From contig NZ_CP042433.1 in assembly GCF_007970805.1 (NCBI RefSeq), positions 2,852,001 through 2,916,000 of the forward strand: a stretch of DNA of 64,000 bases. The letters are read 5' to 3'. The stretch comes from Flavisolibacter ginsenosidimutans (lineage in GTDB: Bacteria > Bacteroidota > Bacteroidia > Chitinophagales > Chitinophagaceae). Below the pieces are notes generated by a model. The model was not told the origin of the DNA, searched no databases, and saw nothing but the letters and a program-made list of their open reading frames with translations. Position 1 is the first letter of the stretch, and each line of letters begins with the position of its first letter. Below, piece after piece: positions 51,689-59,700 of this stretch. Position numbers and translations under genes: made by a program.

Positions 51689-52438
51689 ATGAAAGCATTT
51701 TTCAGTTGGAGCGGAGGCAAGGACTCCGCTCTTGCTTTGTACAAAGCAAAACAGCAAGGCGTACCAATAGAAGCATTGGTAACAACGGTGAATACGACCG
51801 CGAACCGCATTTCTATGCACGGTGTGCGAAGAGAATTGCTGGAAGCGCAGGCAGCCTCCATCGGCTTGCAGCTTTATACAATTGAATTACCCGAAATGCC
51901 CGGCATGAAGGTTTACGAAGAAGCCGTTCACCGGATGCATCAACAATTAAAACAGGAAGGTTTCACGCACGGGGTATTCGGTGATATCTTTTTGGAAGAT
52001 TTAAAAATTTATCGCCAAAATTTATTGATGAAAGACGGGCTTCAATGCATCTTCCCGCTTTGGGGAAAGAACAGTAAAGTCTTGATGAACGAGTTCTTCG
52101 ACTTCGGTTTTCAATCCATTGTCGCCTGCACCAACAGCTCACAATTGAATGAAAGTTTTTGCGGAAGGCTTTTGAACGAAGCTTTTGTAAACGACCTTCC
52201 GCAAAACGTTGACCCTTGTGGTGAAAACGGCGAGTATCATTCTTTTGTTTTTGACGGGCCCATTTTTTCAAAGCCGGTGCACTTCAAAAAAGGTGAAAAG
52301 GTTTTTAAAGAATACGCGGCCCCGGTGCTTCAACAAGACTTGGATGACAAAGTGCAAGTTCAGGATAGCAACGACAACTGCTTTACAACACTGCAACCGA
52401 AAACAGGTTTTTACTTTCAGGACCTGGTAAAGGCATAA
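51689..52438 (+). CDS. PP-loop ATP pyrophosphatase (Dph6/MJ0570-related)
   Basis: A 249-residue protein with the PP-loop FFSWSGGKDSALALYKAK at the N-terminus, VFGDIFLEDLKIYRQNL in the middle and the family motif DPCGENGEYHSFVFDGPIF near the C-terminus. This is the Dph6/ATP_bind_4 family, which activates amides or carboxylates by adenylation; archaeal and eukaryotic Dph6 makes diphthamide, which bacteria lack, so the bacterial role differs. It is downstream of btuB in the riboswitch transcript, so a role in cobalamin or its lower ligand is likely (inference). The start was chosen at MKAFFSWSGGKDS. Confidence 0.85.
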   Translation: MKAFFSWSGGKDSALALYKAKQQGVPIEALVTTVNTTANRISMHGVRRELLEAQAASIGLQLYTIELPEMPGMKVYEEAVHRMHQQLKQEGFTHGVFGDIFLEDLKIYRQNLLMKDGLQCIFPLWGKNSKVLMNEFFDFGFQSIVACTNSSQLNESFCGRLLNEAFVNDLPQNVDPCGENGEYHSFVFDGPIFSKPVHFKKGEKVFKEYAAPVLQQDLDDKVQVQDSNDNCFTTLQPKTGFYFQDLVKA

Positions 52439-52454
52439 ACTTTTTTGAAGCCTT

Positions 52455-52462
52455 TACATTTG
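52455..52462 (+). promoter_or_regulatory. Candidate -7 promoter box of marC (TACATTTG)
   Basis: Full TAnnTTTG match 15 nt before the marC ATG, just past the PP-loop stop. It would let marC be expressed apart from the cobalamin-controlled transcript. Confidence 0.4.
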
Positions 52463-52477
52463 TACAAACCCGGTATT

Positions 52478-53056
52478 ATGGATTTTAAGCTGAGCGACTT
52501 TTTAACGGTTACGTTTACTTTGTTTGCTGTCATTGACATTATTGGTACCGTGCCGGTTTTAATTTCAATGAAAAGCAAGATGGGCGGCATTCGGGAGGGA
52601 ACGGTTACATTGATTTCCGGTGCATTAATGATTTTGTTTCTTTACCTGGGCACACCGTTTTTAAAATTGCTGGGATTGGACGTGCGGTCTTTTGCCGTTG
52701 GCGGCTCTATCGTAATTTTTATTTTGGGTTTGGAGATGGTGCTCGGGCTTGAGTTTTTTAAAAGCGAGAACGACATTCGTTCGGCAACGGTTGTTCCTAT
52801 TGCTTTTCCGCTTATTGCTGGGTCGGGCACACTAACCACCATCATTTCGCTAAAAGCCAATTATGACTCTCCGGTTATCTTGTTTGGCATTCTGGCCAAC
52901 CTTGTTTTTATTTTTATCGTGTTAAAATCAATGGGCCTGATCGAAAGAGCTTTGGGTCCGGCTGGATTGATTGCGGTGCGAAAGTTTTTTGGCGTAATAT
53001 TGCTCGCCATTGCAGTAAAGATCTTTGCGTTTAACGCACACGGACTAATAAAATAG
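52478..53056 (+). CDS. MarC family (UPF0056) integral membrane protein
   Basis: A 192-residue protein with six membrane helices. The start MDFKLSDFLTVTFTLFAVID was chosen over an earlier ATG that has no similarity. Motifs FAVIDIIGTVPVLISM, AFPLIAGSGTLTTIISL and the duplicated three-helix layout are typical of MarC/NAAT-like proteins. Function is unknown; an older link with antibiotic resistance was withdrawn. Its 3' end lies 43 nt from tRNA-Arg. The antisense strand is open as a continuation of the recombinase frame. Confidence 0.9.
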   Translation: MDFKLSDFLTVTFTLFAVIDIIGTVPVLISMKSKMGGIREGTVTLISGALMILFLYLGTPFLKLLGLDVRSFAVGGSIVIFILGLEMVLGLEFFKSENDIRSATVVPIAFPLIAGSGTLTTIISLKANYDSPVILFGILANLVFIFIVLKSMGLIERALGPAGLIAVRKFFGVILLAIAVKIFAFNAHGLIK

Positions 53057-54762
53057 GTATCTGATAATCCGATTAAACTGATAACCGGATAACCACCTTG
53101 GCCTCGTAGTACAATGGATAGTATAAGAGTTTCCGAAGCTCCAGATACAGGTTCGATTCCTGTCGAGGCTACCAAACCGGAATTTCTGAAAATTAGCTCA
53201 GAAGTTCCGGTTCCTCTTTCCTCTACAAGTCCCTTCTGGCGGGCAGTTAGCGTAAAAATAGAATTCATTTTTACGGTTCGAGGTTGGTCGATTTTCTTCG
53301 AATAATGGATTCCTTCGGGGAAGATGGAAAATTGAAGCGTTTGTTTACCCTTGTAATCGCTGGAAGTCCATACAGACGGGAGTTCCATGAGATATTCGGT
53401 AGAGCGTTTGACAAACTTTTCTAGGTTCGAGGCGGAAAAAGTGGTCATGCCGACATAGGCTTCCATTTCCTTCCTTTCGCCCTTAAACTTGCGGGAAAAC
53501 TTCTCGTATAAGTCGGCCTTGATTTCCTCGTTAATGAACCGTTCTTCCAACCGTTCAATCTTTTCCTCCAACTCCTTTGACTTGAGTTTGTATTGCTGCA
53601 AAAGTTCCTCTCTTTCGGTATTGAGGGTGTTGTAGATTTTGCGTAGCTGAAGTTGGTACAGGTCAATGTAATCCTCATAAAGTGTAACCTCATCCAATAT
53701 GGTTTCAAACAGTCCGTGAAGTTTCTTGGCGCTGACATTGCAAGAGCATTGACTTCCATTATCGCATTTGTAGTAGTAAAGGTTTTTCGCTTTGACGATA
53801 TAGCCCCTCAAATTCTCTTTGCAGCTATCGCATTTTACGAACAGCTTTAGCGGCAGGTTCTCGTTCAAAAGATTGGCTTTGTAGCCATGTGGGATTTTGG
53901 CTTTCTGCTCATTGGCTCGGAGAAACAATTCTTTAGAAATAAGTTTCTCATGCTTGCCTTCAATCATTTCCCCTTCTAAAAGTGAATGGGAAAGTATACC
54001 GCAGTAAAAGGGATTTTGGAGGATTTCACTCATTCGGGAAATAGAAACCTTTAATCCTTGTGCTGCCAAACGTTTAATGATTTCTACCATCGTAATGCCT
54101 TCGTTAGCTTTCCAGATAAATGCCTTACGAATCAGCCTTCCCTTTTCGTTTATCACGATAGACTTTTCGCTGTTGATGGTAATGTTATCATAACCCATCG
54201 GCGCACCACAAGGCCACACCCCTTGCAGGAGCTTTTCTTTCATTCCGGCAATGGTCTTTTGGCGTCTTAGGTCATTGTCGTACTGGCTAAACAAGAACAA
54301 GATGTTTTGTTGCAACACTCCCGCCGGATTGTTGGTATCAATAGGCTGCGTTACCGAAACAATCTGAATGCCTAAATCCCGAAGTTGGCGAGAAAGCCAA
54401 ATTGCATTGTCACCAGTACGGCTGAAACGGTCAAGACTATACACGATGATTTTCAGCGACGATAGTTTTTGCTTCTTGCAGTATTCAATCAGCTTCTTGA
54501 ACTCAATTCGTTCATCACTGGCGGCTGATTCATAGGTTCCACCAAAATGGGAAAGGATGTTGTACCCATTCTTTAGGGCATGTAATTCGCAAGCCTTCTT
54601 CTGCGTATCCAGACTAAGATTTCCCTCTGCCTGTTCTTTGGTAGAAACCCTTGTATAGATAACGCAGTTCTCATCGCTGACTACTTTAAGATTGGCTCCT
54701 TTGGCAAACTTGCCGAGACTGACGAAGGCTTGTTGTTTCGATTTAGTAGTTTTCTGGGGCAT
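52861..54762 (-). CDS. Large serine recombinase (site-specific integrase) with read-through C-terminus
   Basis: A 633-codon frame. The resolvase domain opens with CVIYTRVSTKEQAEGNLSL, giving the catalytic serine in RVS; conserved arginines follow in YSLDRFSRTGDN. The recombinase domain follows, then a zinc ribbon (CDSCKENL, then CDNGSQCSC) and a coiled coil (about 390-460). The recognisable protein ends near residue 530 (position about 53170). From there the frame has no stop and translates the antisense of tRNA-Arg (VASTGIEPVSGASETLILS) and then antisense marC for about 100 residues. In the circular form the gene must continue into the other end of the element. It probably catalyses integration at the tRNA. 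Confidence 0.9.
   Translation of the reverse strand: MPQKTTKSKQQAFVSLGKFAKGANLKVVSDENCVIYTRVSTKEQAEGNLSLDTQKKACELHALKNGYNILSHFGGTYESAASDERIEFKKLIEYCKKQKLSSLKIIVYSLDRFSRTGDNAIWLSRQLRDLGIQIVSVTQPIDTNNPAGVLQQNILFLFSQYDNDLRRQKTIAGMKEKLLQGVWPCGAPMGYDNITINSEKSIVINEKGRLIRKAFIWKANEGITMVEIIKRLAAQGLKVSISRMSEILQNPFYCGILSHSLLEGEMIEGKHEKLISKELFLRANEQKAKIPHGYKANLLNENLPLKLFVKCDSCKENLRGYIVKAKNLYYYKCDNGSQCSCNVSAKKLHGLFETILDEVTLYEDYIDLYQLQLRKIYNTLNTEREELLQQYKLKSKELEEKIERLEERFINEEIKADLYEKFSRKFKGERKEMEAYVGMTTFSASNLEKFVKRSTEYLMELPSVWTSSDYKGKQTLQFSIFPEGIHYSKKIDQPRTVKMNSIFTLTARQKGLVEERGTGTSELIFRNSGLVASTGIEPVSGASETLILSIVLRGQGGYPVISLIGLSDTYFISPCALNAKIFTAMASNITPKNFRTAINPAGPKALSIRPIDFNTIKIKTRLARMPNKITGES
53100..53174 (+). 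tRNA. tRNA-Arg (anticodon CCG)
   Basis: A 75-nt cloverleaf with encoded CCA. Acceptor stem GGCCTCG/CGAGGCT (first pair G-U), D arm GTAC/GTAT, anticodon loop TTCCGAA giving CCG, T arm ACAGG-TTCGATT-CCTGT. The anticodon stem has one A-C mismatch at its outer pair. It reads CGG codons. The mobile element starts at its 3' end, so the gene is the integration target and stays complete. Confidence 0.93.
53131..53174. other. Predicted left attachment site (attL) at the tRNA-Arg 3' half
   Basis: The boundary between chromosomal and element-like sequence lies at the tRNA 3' end. The direct repeat that would define the core lies beyond the right edge, so the exact core length is not known. The recombinase frame runs across it on the minus strand. 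Confidence 0.5.
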
Positions 54763-54781
54763 AACTAACGGTTTGTTGTCT

Positions 54782-54789
54782 CAAATCTA
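54782..54789 (-). promoter_or_regulatory. Candidate -7 promoter box of the recombinase gene (TAGATTTG)
   Basis: Full TAnnTTTG match 19 nt before the recombinase ATG, within the 64-bp gap to the next gene. Confidence 0.35.
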
Positions 54790-54826
54790 ATGATAATCAA
54801 CACGTTATGAAAATATTTTAGAAAAT

Positions 54827-55054
54827 TTAAGCTGCTTTTGACGACTGGGCTTTTTCTTCTTTGCAAAAGACCTGATAGGATATTAGAGCCAGATTATGCA
54901 GTGTAGTGATGATGTTTTGTACTTCTTCGTCTGAAGCGTTCTTGAACTTAGGGAGGGAACGAACTTCAGCCTCTGTTAGAAAGAGTTTCGTTTCTTTCTT
55001 TTTGTTGGCTTCATTCTCTTGAAGCCACTCGTGTAAATCCACAATTTTAGACAT
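54827..55054 (-). CDS. Small acidic protein of unknown function
   Basis: A 75-residue soluble protein. The start MSKIVDLHEWLQENEANKKKE was chosen; longer frames cross the terminator-like region and a promoter box. It is mostly helical by composition, with LFLTEAEVRSLPKFKNASDEEVQNIITTLHNLALISYQVF. It resembles small recombination-directionality or regulatory proteins only in size and position next to the recombinase gene. No DNA-binding motif is clear. Confidence 0.6.
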   Translation of the reverse strand: MSKIVDLHEWLQENEANKKKETKLFLTEAEVRSLPKFKNASDEEVQNIITTLHNLALISYQVFCKEEKAQSSKAA

Positions 55055-55068
55055 AGGATAGTTTTTTA

Positions 55069-55076
55069 CAAACCTA
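55069..55076 (-). promoter_or_regulatory. Candidate -7 promoter box (TAGGTTTG) of the small protein gene
   Basis: Full TAnnTTTG match 14 nt before the ATG and after the terminator of the ATPase operon. It supports the short start chosen for the small protein. Confidence 0.4.
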
Positions 55077-55142
55077 TAATTGTTGGCGCTGGCACTGTCC
55101 GTTTTGGGAAGGTTTGGGCAGATTTGGGACAAGAAATAGTGA

Positions 55143-55172
55143 AAAAAGAAGACCTCTGTAAAAACAGAGGTC
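55143..55172 (-). terminator. Rho-independent terminator after the element ATPase gene
   Basis: An 8-bp perfect inverted repeat GACCTCTG/CAGAGGTC with a 6-nt loop and a T-rich tail on the minus strand (TTCTTTTTTC). It lies 41 nt beyond the ATPase stop and ends the operon that begins to the right. Confidence 0.85.
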
Positions 55173-55213
55173 GCAACCAAAACTAACTGCTTATTAAGCA
55201 GGGATAAAGTTAA

Positions 55214-56713
55214 CTACGCCGCAAAAGAGTTATCAAAAATATCTACTTCGCCACCCTGATTAAACCTGCCCATTTGCACTGCCTTACCTTTTTGTGGCAC
55301 TTCAACCACCACATCTACATCATGCTGAAACGAATTGGCTCCCCGGAAGTTTCCGTCTTTGGTTGACTGGAAAATAAAGATGAATGATTTGGTAGGATTG
55401 GCTGCTTTTAGCTTATTCAAGTCTGTTGGCTCTAAGCCAAGCCGATTCACACTGTCGAGGAAAATAAAATCGTAGCCGGCCAGGGAGGTTGGAAGAAATG
55501 ACGATACATAAAGGTTTGGATGAGCAACTGCTTTATCATTGAGTTTCTTTTGTAGGGTCATATCCAAGCCTTCTTCTTTTGCTACATACAGAACCTTACC
55601 GTGGTTGCGAGCCAGGTAACCGGCAAAGTCTATGCACAGGTAAGACTTACCCATCTTAGGTTTCCCATAGACCATTGCCGTAAAGTTGCTTGAAGGGTCG
55701 CCTATCAGTTCTAACCACTTGCCTTTAAAGCCAAGCGTATCAAATTCCATGTTGGCGAAGTCCATACTATTCATAATTGCGGGTTTCCCATCAAAGCCAT
55801 TTAAGTTTTGACAGGCACAACCAAGTATTCCTTCCAAACCGTTCAAGGTGGCCTGCTCTATTTCTAATGTCCTAACTGCTTTATCCGTAATAAAAGCTTT
55901 GAGATTTTTCTTCAGTTCATGTATCTCCACGATATAAGGGTCATTATCTGTAATCTTTCCTTTCTTCATTGCCCTGTTGATCTGCTCAAGCAAGCCCTTT
56001 GCTTTTTCTTTCATGCCGGGCTTTTCATTAAGGGAAATATATCGTTTGATAAAACTAACAGATGCCATCACCTTTTCACCACTGGTCAGCTTTTTCAAAG
56101 CCTCAGCCGTTTCCGACTTTAGTTCCAACTTAATTTTTGCCTTCATCGTGTTATACACTTCGATCAACCGTTCCTGCACATATTTGATTTGGTCAGCATA
56201 AGGTGAAGTTTTGCGGATGCGCTTTTCCACAATGGCTTTTTGCAGCGAATTGATGAAACGAAGTATTTCTTCTTTTGTTTTGGTTTTGCCATCAAGGTTC
56301 ACGTAGCGTTTGATGAACCGAAGTTCCTCAGGCATTCGCTCAACCCACAATGGTTGTTCCGGTATTGGCTTTTTCGTTTTGCCTTTAATTGGTTTATCCA
56401 CTTTGGCTCCTTGTTCATCGATTAAGCCTTGCTTACGCATGGCTTCCTGCATAATTTCTTGGTTTTGCTTTCGTTCGGCTTCCTTCTTGCGTTGCTTTTT
56501 TTCAGCCTTACTATTCTCCTGTAAGAATTCAGCCAGTCGTTCAAAGTAAAGCTGAACTGTTTTACGAATGGCGGTGCTGTTGTGATAAGTGTTCCAATCC
56601 ACTGCATCACTAGTAGCTTTCATTAAAAACTCATGACCTTTCTGCAAAGGCATCGGCATGGCTTTAATGTCAACAGTGGCTATTTTGTTTAAGTAGTTTT
56701 CAGGGTTAATCAT
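55214..56713 (-). CDS. RecA-fold ATPase of the mobile element (RepA/RadA-like), with internal duplication
   Basis: A 499-residue protein. The start MINPENYLNKIATVD was chosen 10 nt after the methylase stop. The N-terminal 120 residues are charged with a Lys-rich coiled segment. Two related blocks follow: residues about 133-186 (FIKRYVNLDGKTKTKEEI... SPYADQIKYVQERL) and about 221-276 (FIKRYISLNEKPGMKEKA... DPYIVEIHELKKNL). The C-terminal third is a RecA-fold ATPase with Walker A VYGKPKMGKSYLCIDFAGYL at about 348-367 and a Walker B YDFIFLDSVN. Related ATPases act as replicative helicases or DNA-transfer helpers on plasmids and phages. The duplicated block is not one I recognise. Confidence 0.75.
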   Translation of the reverse strand: MINPENYLNKIATVDIKAMPMPLQKGHEFLMKATSDAVDWNTYHNSTAIRKTVQLYFERLAEFLQENSKAEKKQRKKEAERKQNQEIMQEAMRKQGLIDEQGAKVDKPIKGKTKKPIPEQPLWVERMPEELRFIKRYVNLDGKTKTKEEILRFINSLQKAIVEKRIRKTSPYADQIKYVQERLIEVYNTMKAKIKLELKSETAEALKKLTSGEKVMASVSFIKRYISLNEKPGMKEKAKGLLEQINRAMKKGKITDNDPYIVEIHELKKNLKAFITDKAVRTLEIEQATLNGLEGILGCACQNLNGFDGKPAIMNSMDFANMEFDTLGFKGKWLELIGDPSSNFTAMVYGKPKMGKSYLCIDFAGYLARNHGKVLYVAKEEGLDMTLQKKLNDKAVAHPNLYVSSFLPTSLAGYDFIFLDSVNRLGLEPTDLNKLKAANPTKSFIFIFQSTKDGNFRGANSFQHDVDVVVEVPQKGKAVQMGRFNQGGEVDIFDNSFAA

Positions 56714-56723
56714 TTTGTAGTAT

Positions 56724-59700
56724 TTAAGCGGCAAGTAATTCAAGTTCCAGGGCAAGGGCTTCGGCTTCCAGTTCCAGAAGCAAAATGTTGTTTACGGGTT
56801 CTTCTTTTTCTTCATCAGGCACAAGGATTGGCTTGCGGTTCTTAAATCGCATACCATCATTTTTCAGGTCTTTGAGTTGATAGGATTGGATAGTAACAGA
56901 AAGCGAATGATTCATCTGCAGCAACTCAACGGCTTTGTCAATGTTCCTTTCCGGTAGCATGGCCACCATTTTGTCCGAGGTCTTTTCAAAGTTATTGTTC
57001 TCAACAAGTGTCAGTAACTGCTTGTCTAAATATAGGTCACCACCTTTTGTACGTGATGCCGCAACAATTAGTTTATAATGTTCCCGTGTACGGAAAAACG
57101 AAAGACCACTATTGGTCGCAATGTGTCCGTTCTGTGTAAGGGATTTAATTAAGGGCAATGCTTTGAGAATTGGAACAACCACCTTGTCTTGCACTTGCTC
57201 GGTAGGGTTCCAGTTCTCCGGCATGAGGATTCCTTTCTTTGTCTCTCCTCCATCGGTTGTATAACTCACCAATTTCCCCTTGAAGTCCGAAAAGGCTTGA
57301 AGCAAATTGCCTGTGATGATGTGCCGTATTCTGCGGTCCACGTTGTTTTGTTTTGTGTATTCTTCCCATCTACTGAGCATGTCGCTCATAGAGGGTTGGC
57401 CTACGTCAACGCTTGCGCCAATAATCGCCATTACGTCTTCCGAATATGAAGCAGGGATAGCCAGATACTTTGAACTGTTAGCAATTGCAAACCGGAGCTT
57501 AATAGCCGAAGGTGCATAAGGGTTTTTCTTTTTACCCTCAATGGTAAATCCTAAGAAAATACCGGGCACCAGCTCGTTGCCGCCCTGATAGGTTTCGATT
57601 GGATAGTTCAGGCTTCTGCCAACATAGAAGAAGTTGAACATCTTCATCAGATACTGCTTACGGTTCTCAAATACTCTTTTTGTTTGTTCCTTCTTTGTTT
57701 CTCTGGCCGTTTCCAATTCCTTACGCCTTTCCGCACAGGCCATCAGGTAAGCGCCTTCGCCCTGCTTCGCCTGGATTTTGAGCATGGCCTTTTCGTTCGG
57801 AATGTTAAGGATAAGGTCTTTGTACTTAGCCTCAATGTCCTCCAATTCGGCTTCCAGCGCTTTTTCGTTAAAGTGGGTGAACTGCTGGATGAGTTCTGCT
57901 CGGAGCGTTTTCGGTTCAACGCCTTTCAGTGATTCTTGTATTAAGTTTTCCAGTTCTGTTTTGCTAAATGGTTTTTTCAGCACGTTGGCACGAACAGTTT
58001 CCAAATTGCTATCATCACCAAAGGCACTATCCGAACCTTTGCCCATCTTAATTACTTTCCTTCCAACAGTTTCAGCTTCGAGGTTCATGGCCTCTACTTC
58101 TAAGTCGTATTCGCCTACCTGTTTTAGGTAGTCTGCATAGTCGCTGTATCTTTCTGAAATATCGTTGTAGAAGTCAGCTTGCATTTTGGTCGAAAGAACC
58201 GCAACACGGCCAGACACCTTGTGTGCTGCATCTTCTAAGATGTTACCTTCCCTAGAACCGCTATCGGCTTTGCTATCTTCCAACCTCAACGGATCATCAA
58301 GCAAAGCATTGACATCTTTGTTCTCTAGCAGATAATCCTTTACAATCTTATCACCGTATTTATTTAGGAAGTCTGGTACGTCCAAAATCTTGTTGGATTG
58401 CTTTTGATTGGAGGCAGTATTAGCGTCGAGTGACTTCAGCTTTTTTTGCAGCATCATCATGAGCCGCTTCTCGGCAGGAATCGCCGAAGTCACATAATCG
58501 TAGATTGGTTTTAGGATTTGGCCTGTGCGATTAATGCGGCCTCTCTTTTGTACTTCCGTATTAATATCGAGTTCTGCTTGCAGTACAATCATTACTCTTT
58601 GGCGTACTTGGTCTTTGGGAACTTTGGCTGTTGGGATGGCATGTGCGGATGCACCCGTGCTTCCGGATTGATTAATCATCAGCACATCTACTTCGTTGTT
58701 GTTGAACTGGCGAAAGGCATCATTTGTGTTTATTCGCTTGCGGGACAAGACTAAGCCCTTTCCTGTGTTGGTATTGAGTTGCAGTTCAAACTTCCGTCCG
58801 GTGACTTCTGCCACTGAATAACCTGCCTCTTTCAACCTTTTAATAATGGCATCAATAGGAGAAATGGTAATGCCGGTTGAAGCGTTTTTAATCTTGTTAC
58901 AAATGCGGTTGTATTCGGCTCGTGCTTCTTGTGGTAGTTCGGATAGCTCAAACTTCTTGTGAATGCTGTTTCCATCCACGTCTTTTTCAGAATAGCGAAG
59001 AATGCCGTCTAATCCTCGTTTTAAGACTTCGGTGAAATCAGCATTGATCGTATCACCATCAGTGACCAGCATTCCGTGTTCGTTCTCCATGCCTTCGATA
59101 AAGCTGCCCATTGTGGAAGCAAAGGCAATCACAGGCTTCTTTCCTTCCTTTAATCGTTGAATGGTTCGGTCGGCAACAGCGTCAGCTTTCAGCGAAAAAA
59201 GCATTTGGTTAATAACCTGGAAGACTTTAGAGAAATAGGGTTGGCTATCTACACCAGCTTGTGATGTGCCTTCCCTGAGTTCCACTTCTTTTCCTTCGGC
59301 TACTGCTATCTTGTCTAACTCCTCAATTTGTTCATCAACATAGGTTCCTTGAAAAGCAATAATGTCCCGAAGTATGTCCGTGATGTTATCAGCAATGGCC
59401 CTGTGTTCTTCTGCTTTGTCGTCAAGGGTGAGGTAATTTACTTCTACACCTTCAAAGCTGCGTTCACGCCTCACCATTTGTCCTTCGGCCACAAGCTGAG
59501 AAGAAAGAATTTCCTGGAGGGCTACACCGCCTCTTGTAATGGCATCCACCAAGTCATCTTTGCTCATGTTGCAATCCGCAATAGAAGTCTTCATGGCGTA
59601 GATAGGCATGTTGTCGGGCCGCTTGGCGAAGGTGGCTGATAAGAACACAACGCCTTTTGTTCCTGCAATCACCTTTTGCAAAAATTCCCCCGTATTAGAA

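Noticed and set aside
52861..53100. C-terminal 80 residues of the recombinase frame as a real domain
   Set aside because: They are exactly the antisense of marC, so they are read-through and not a conserved domain.
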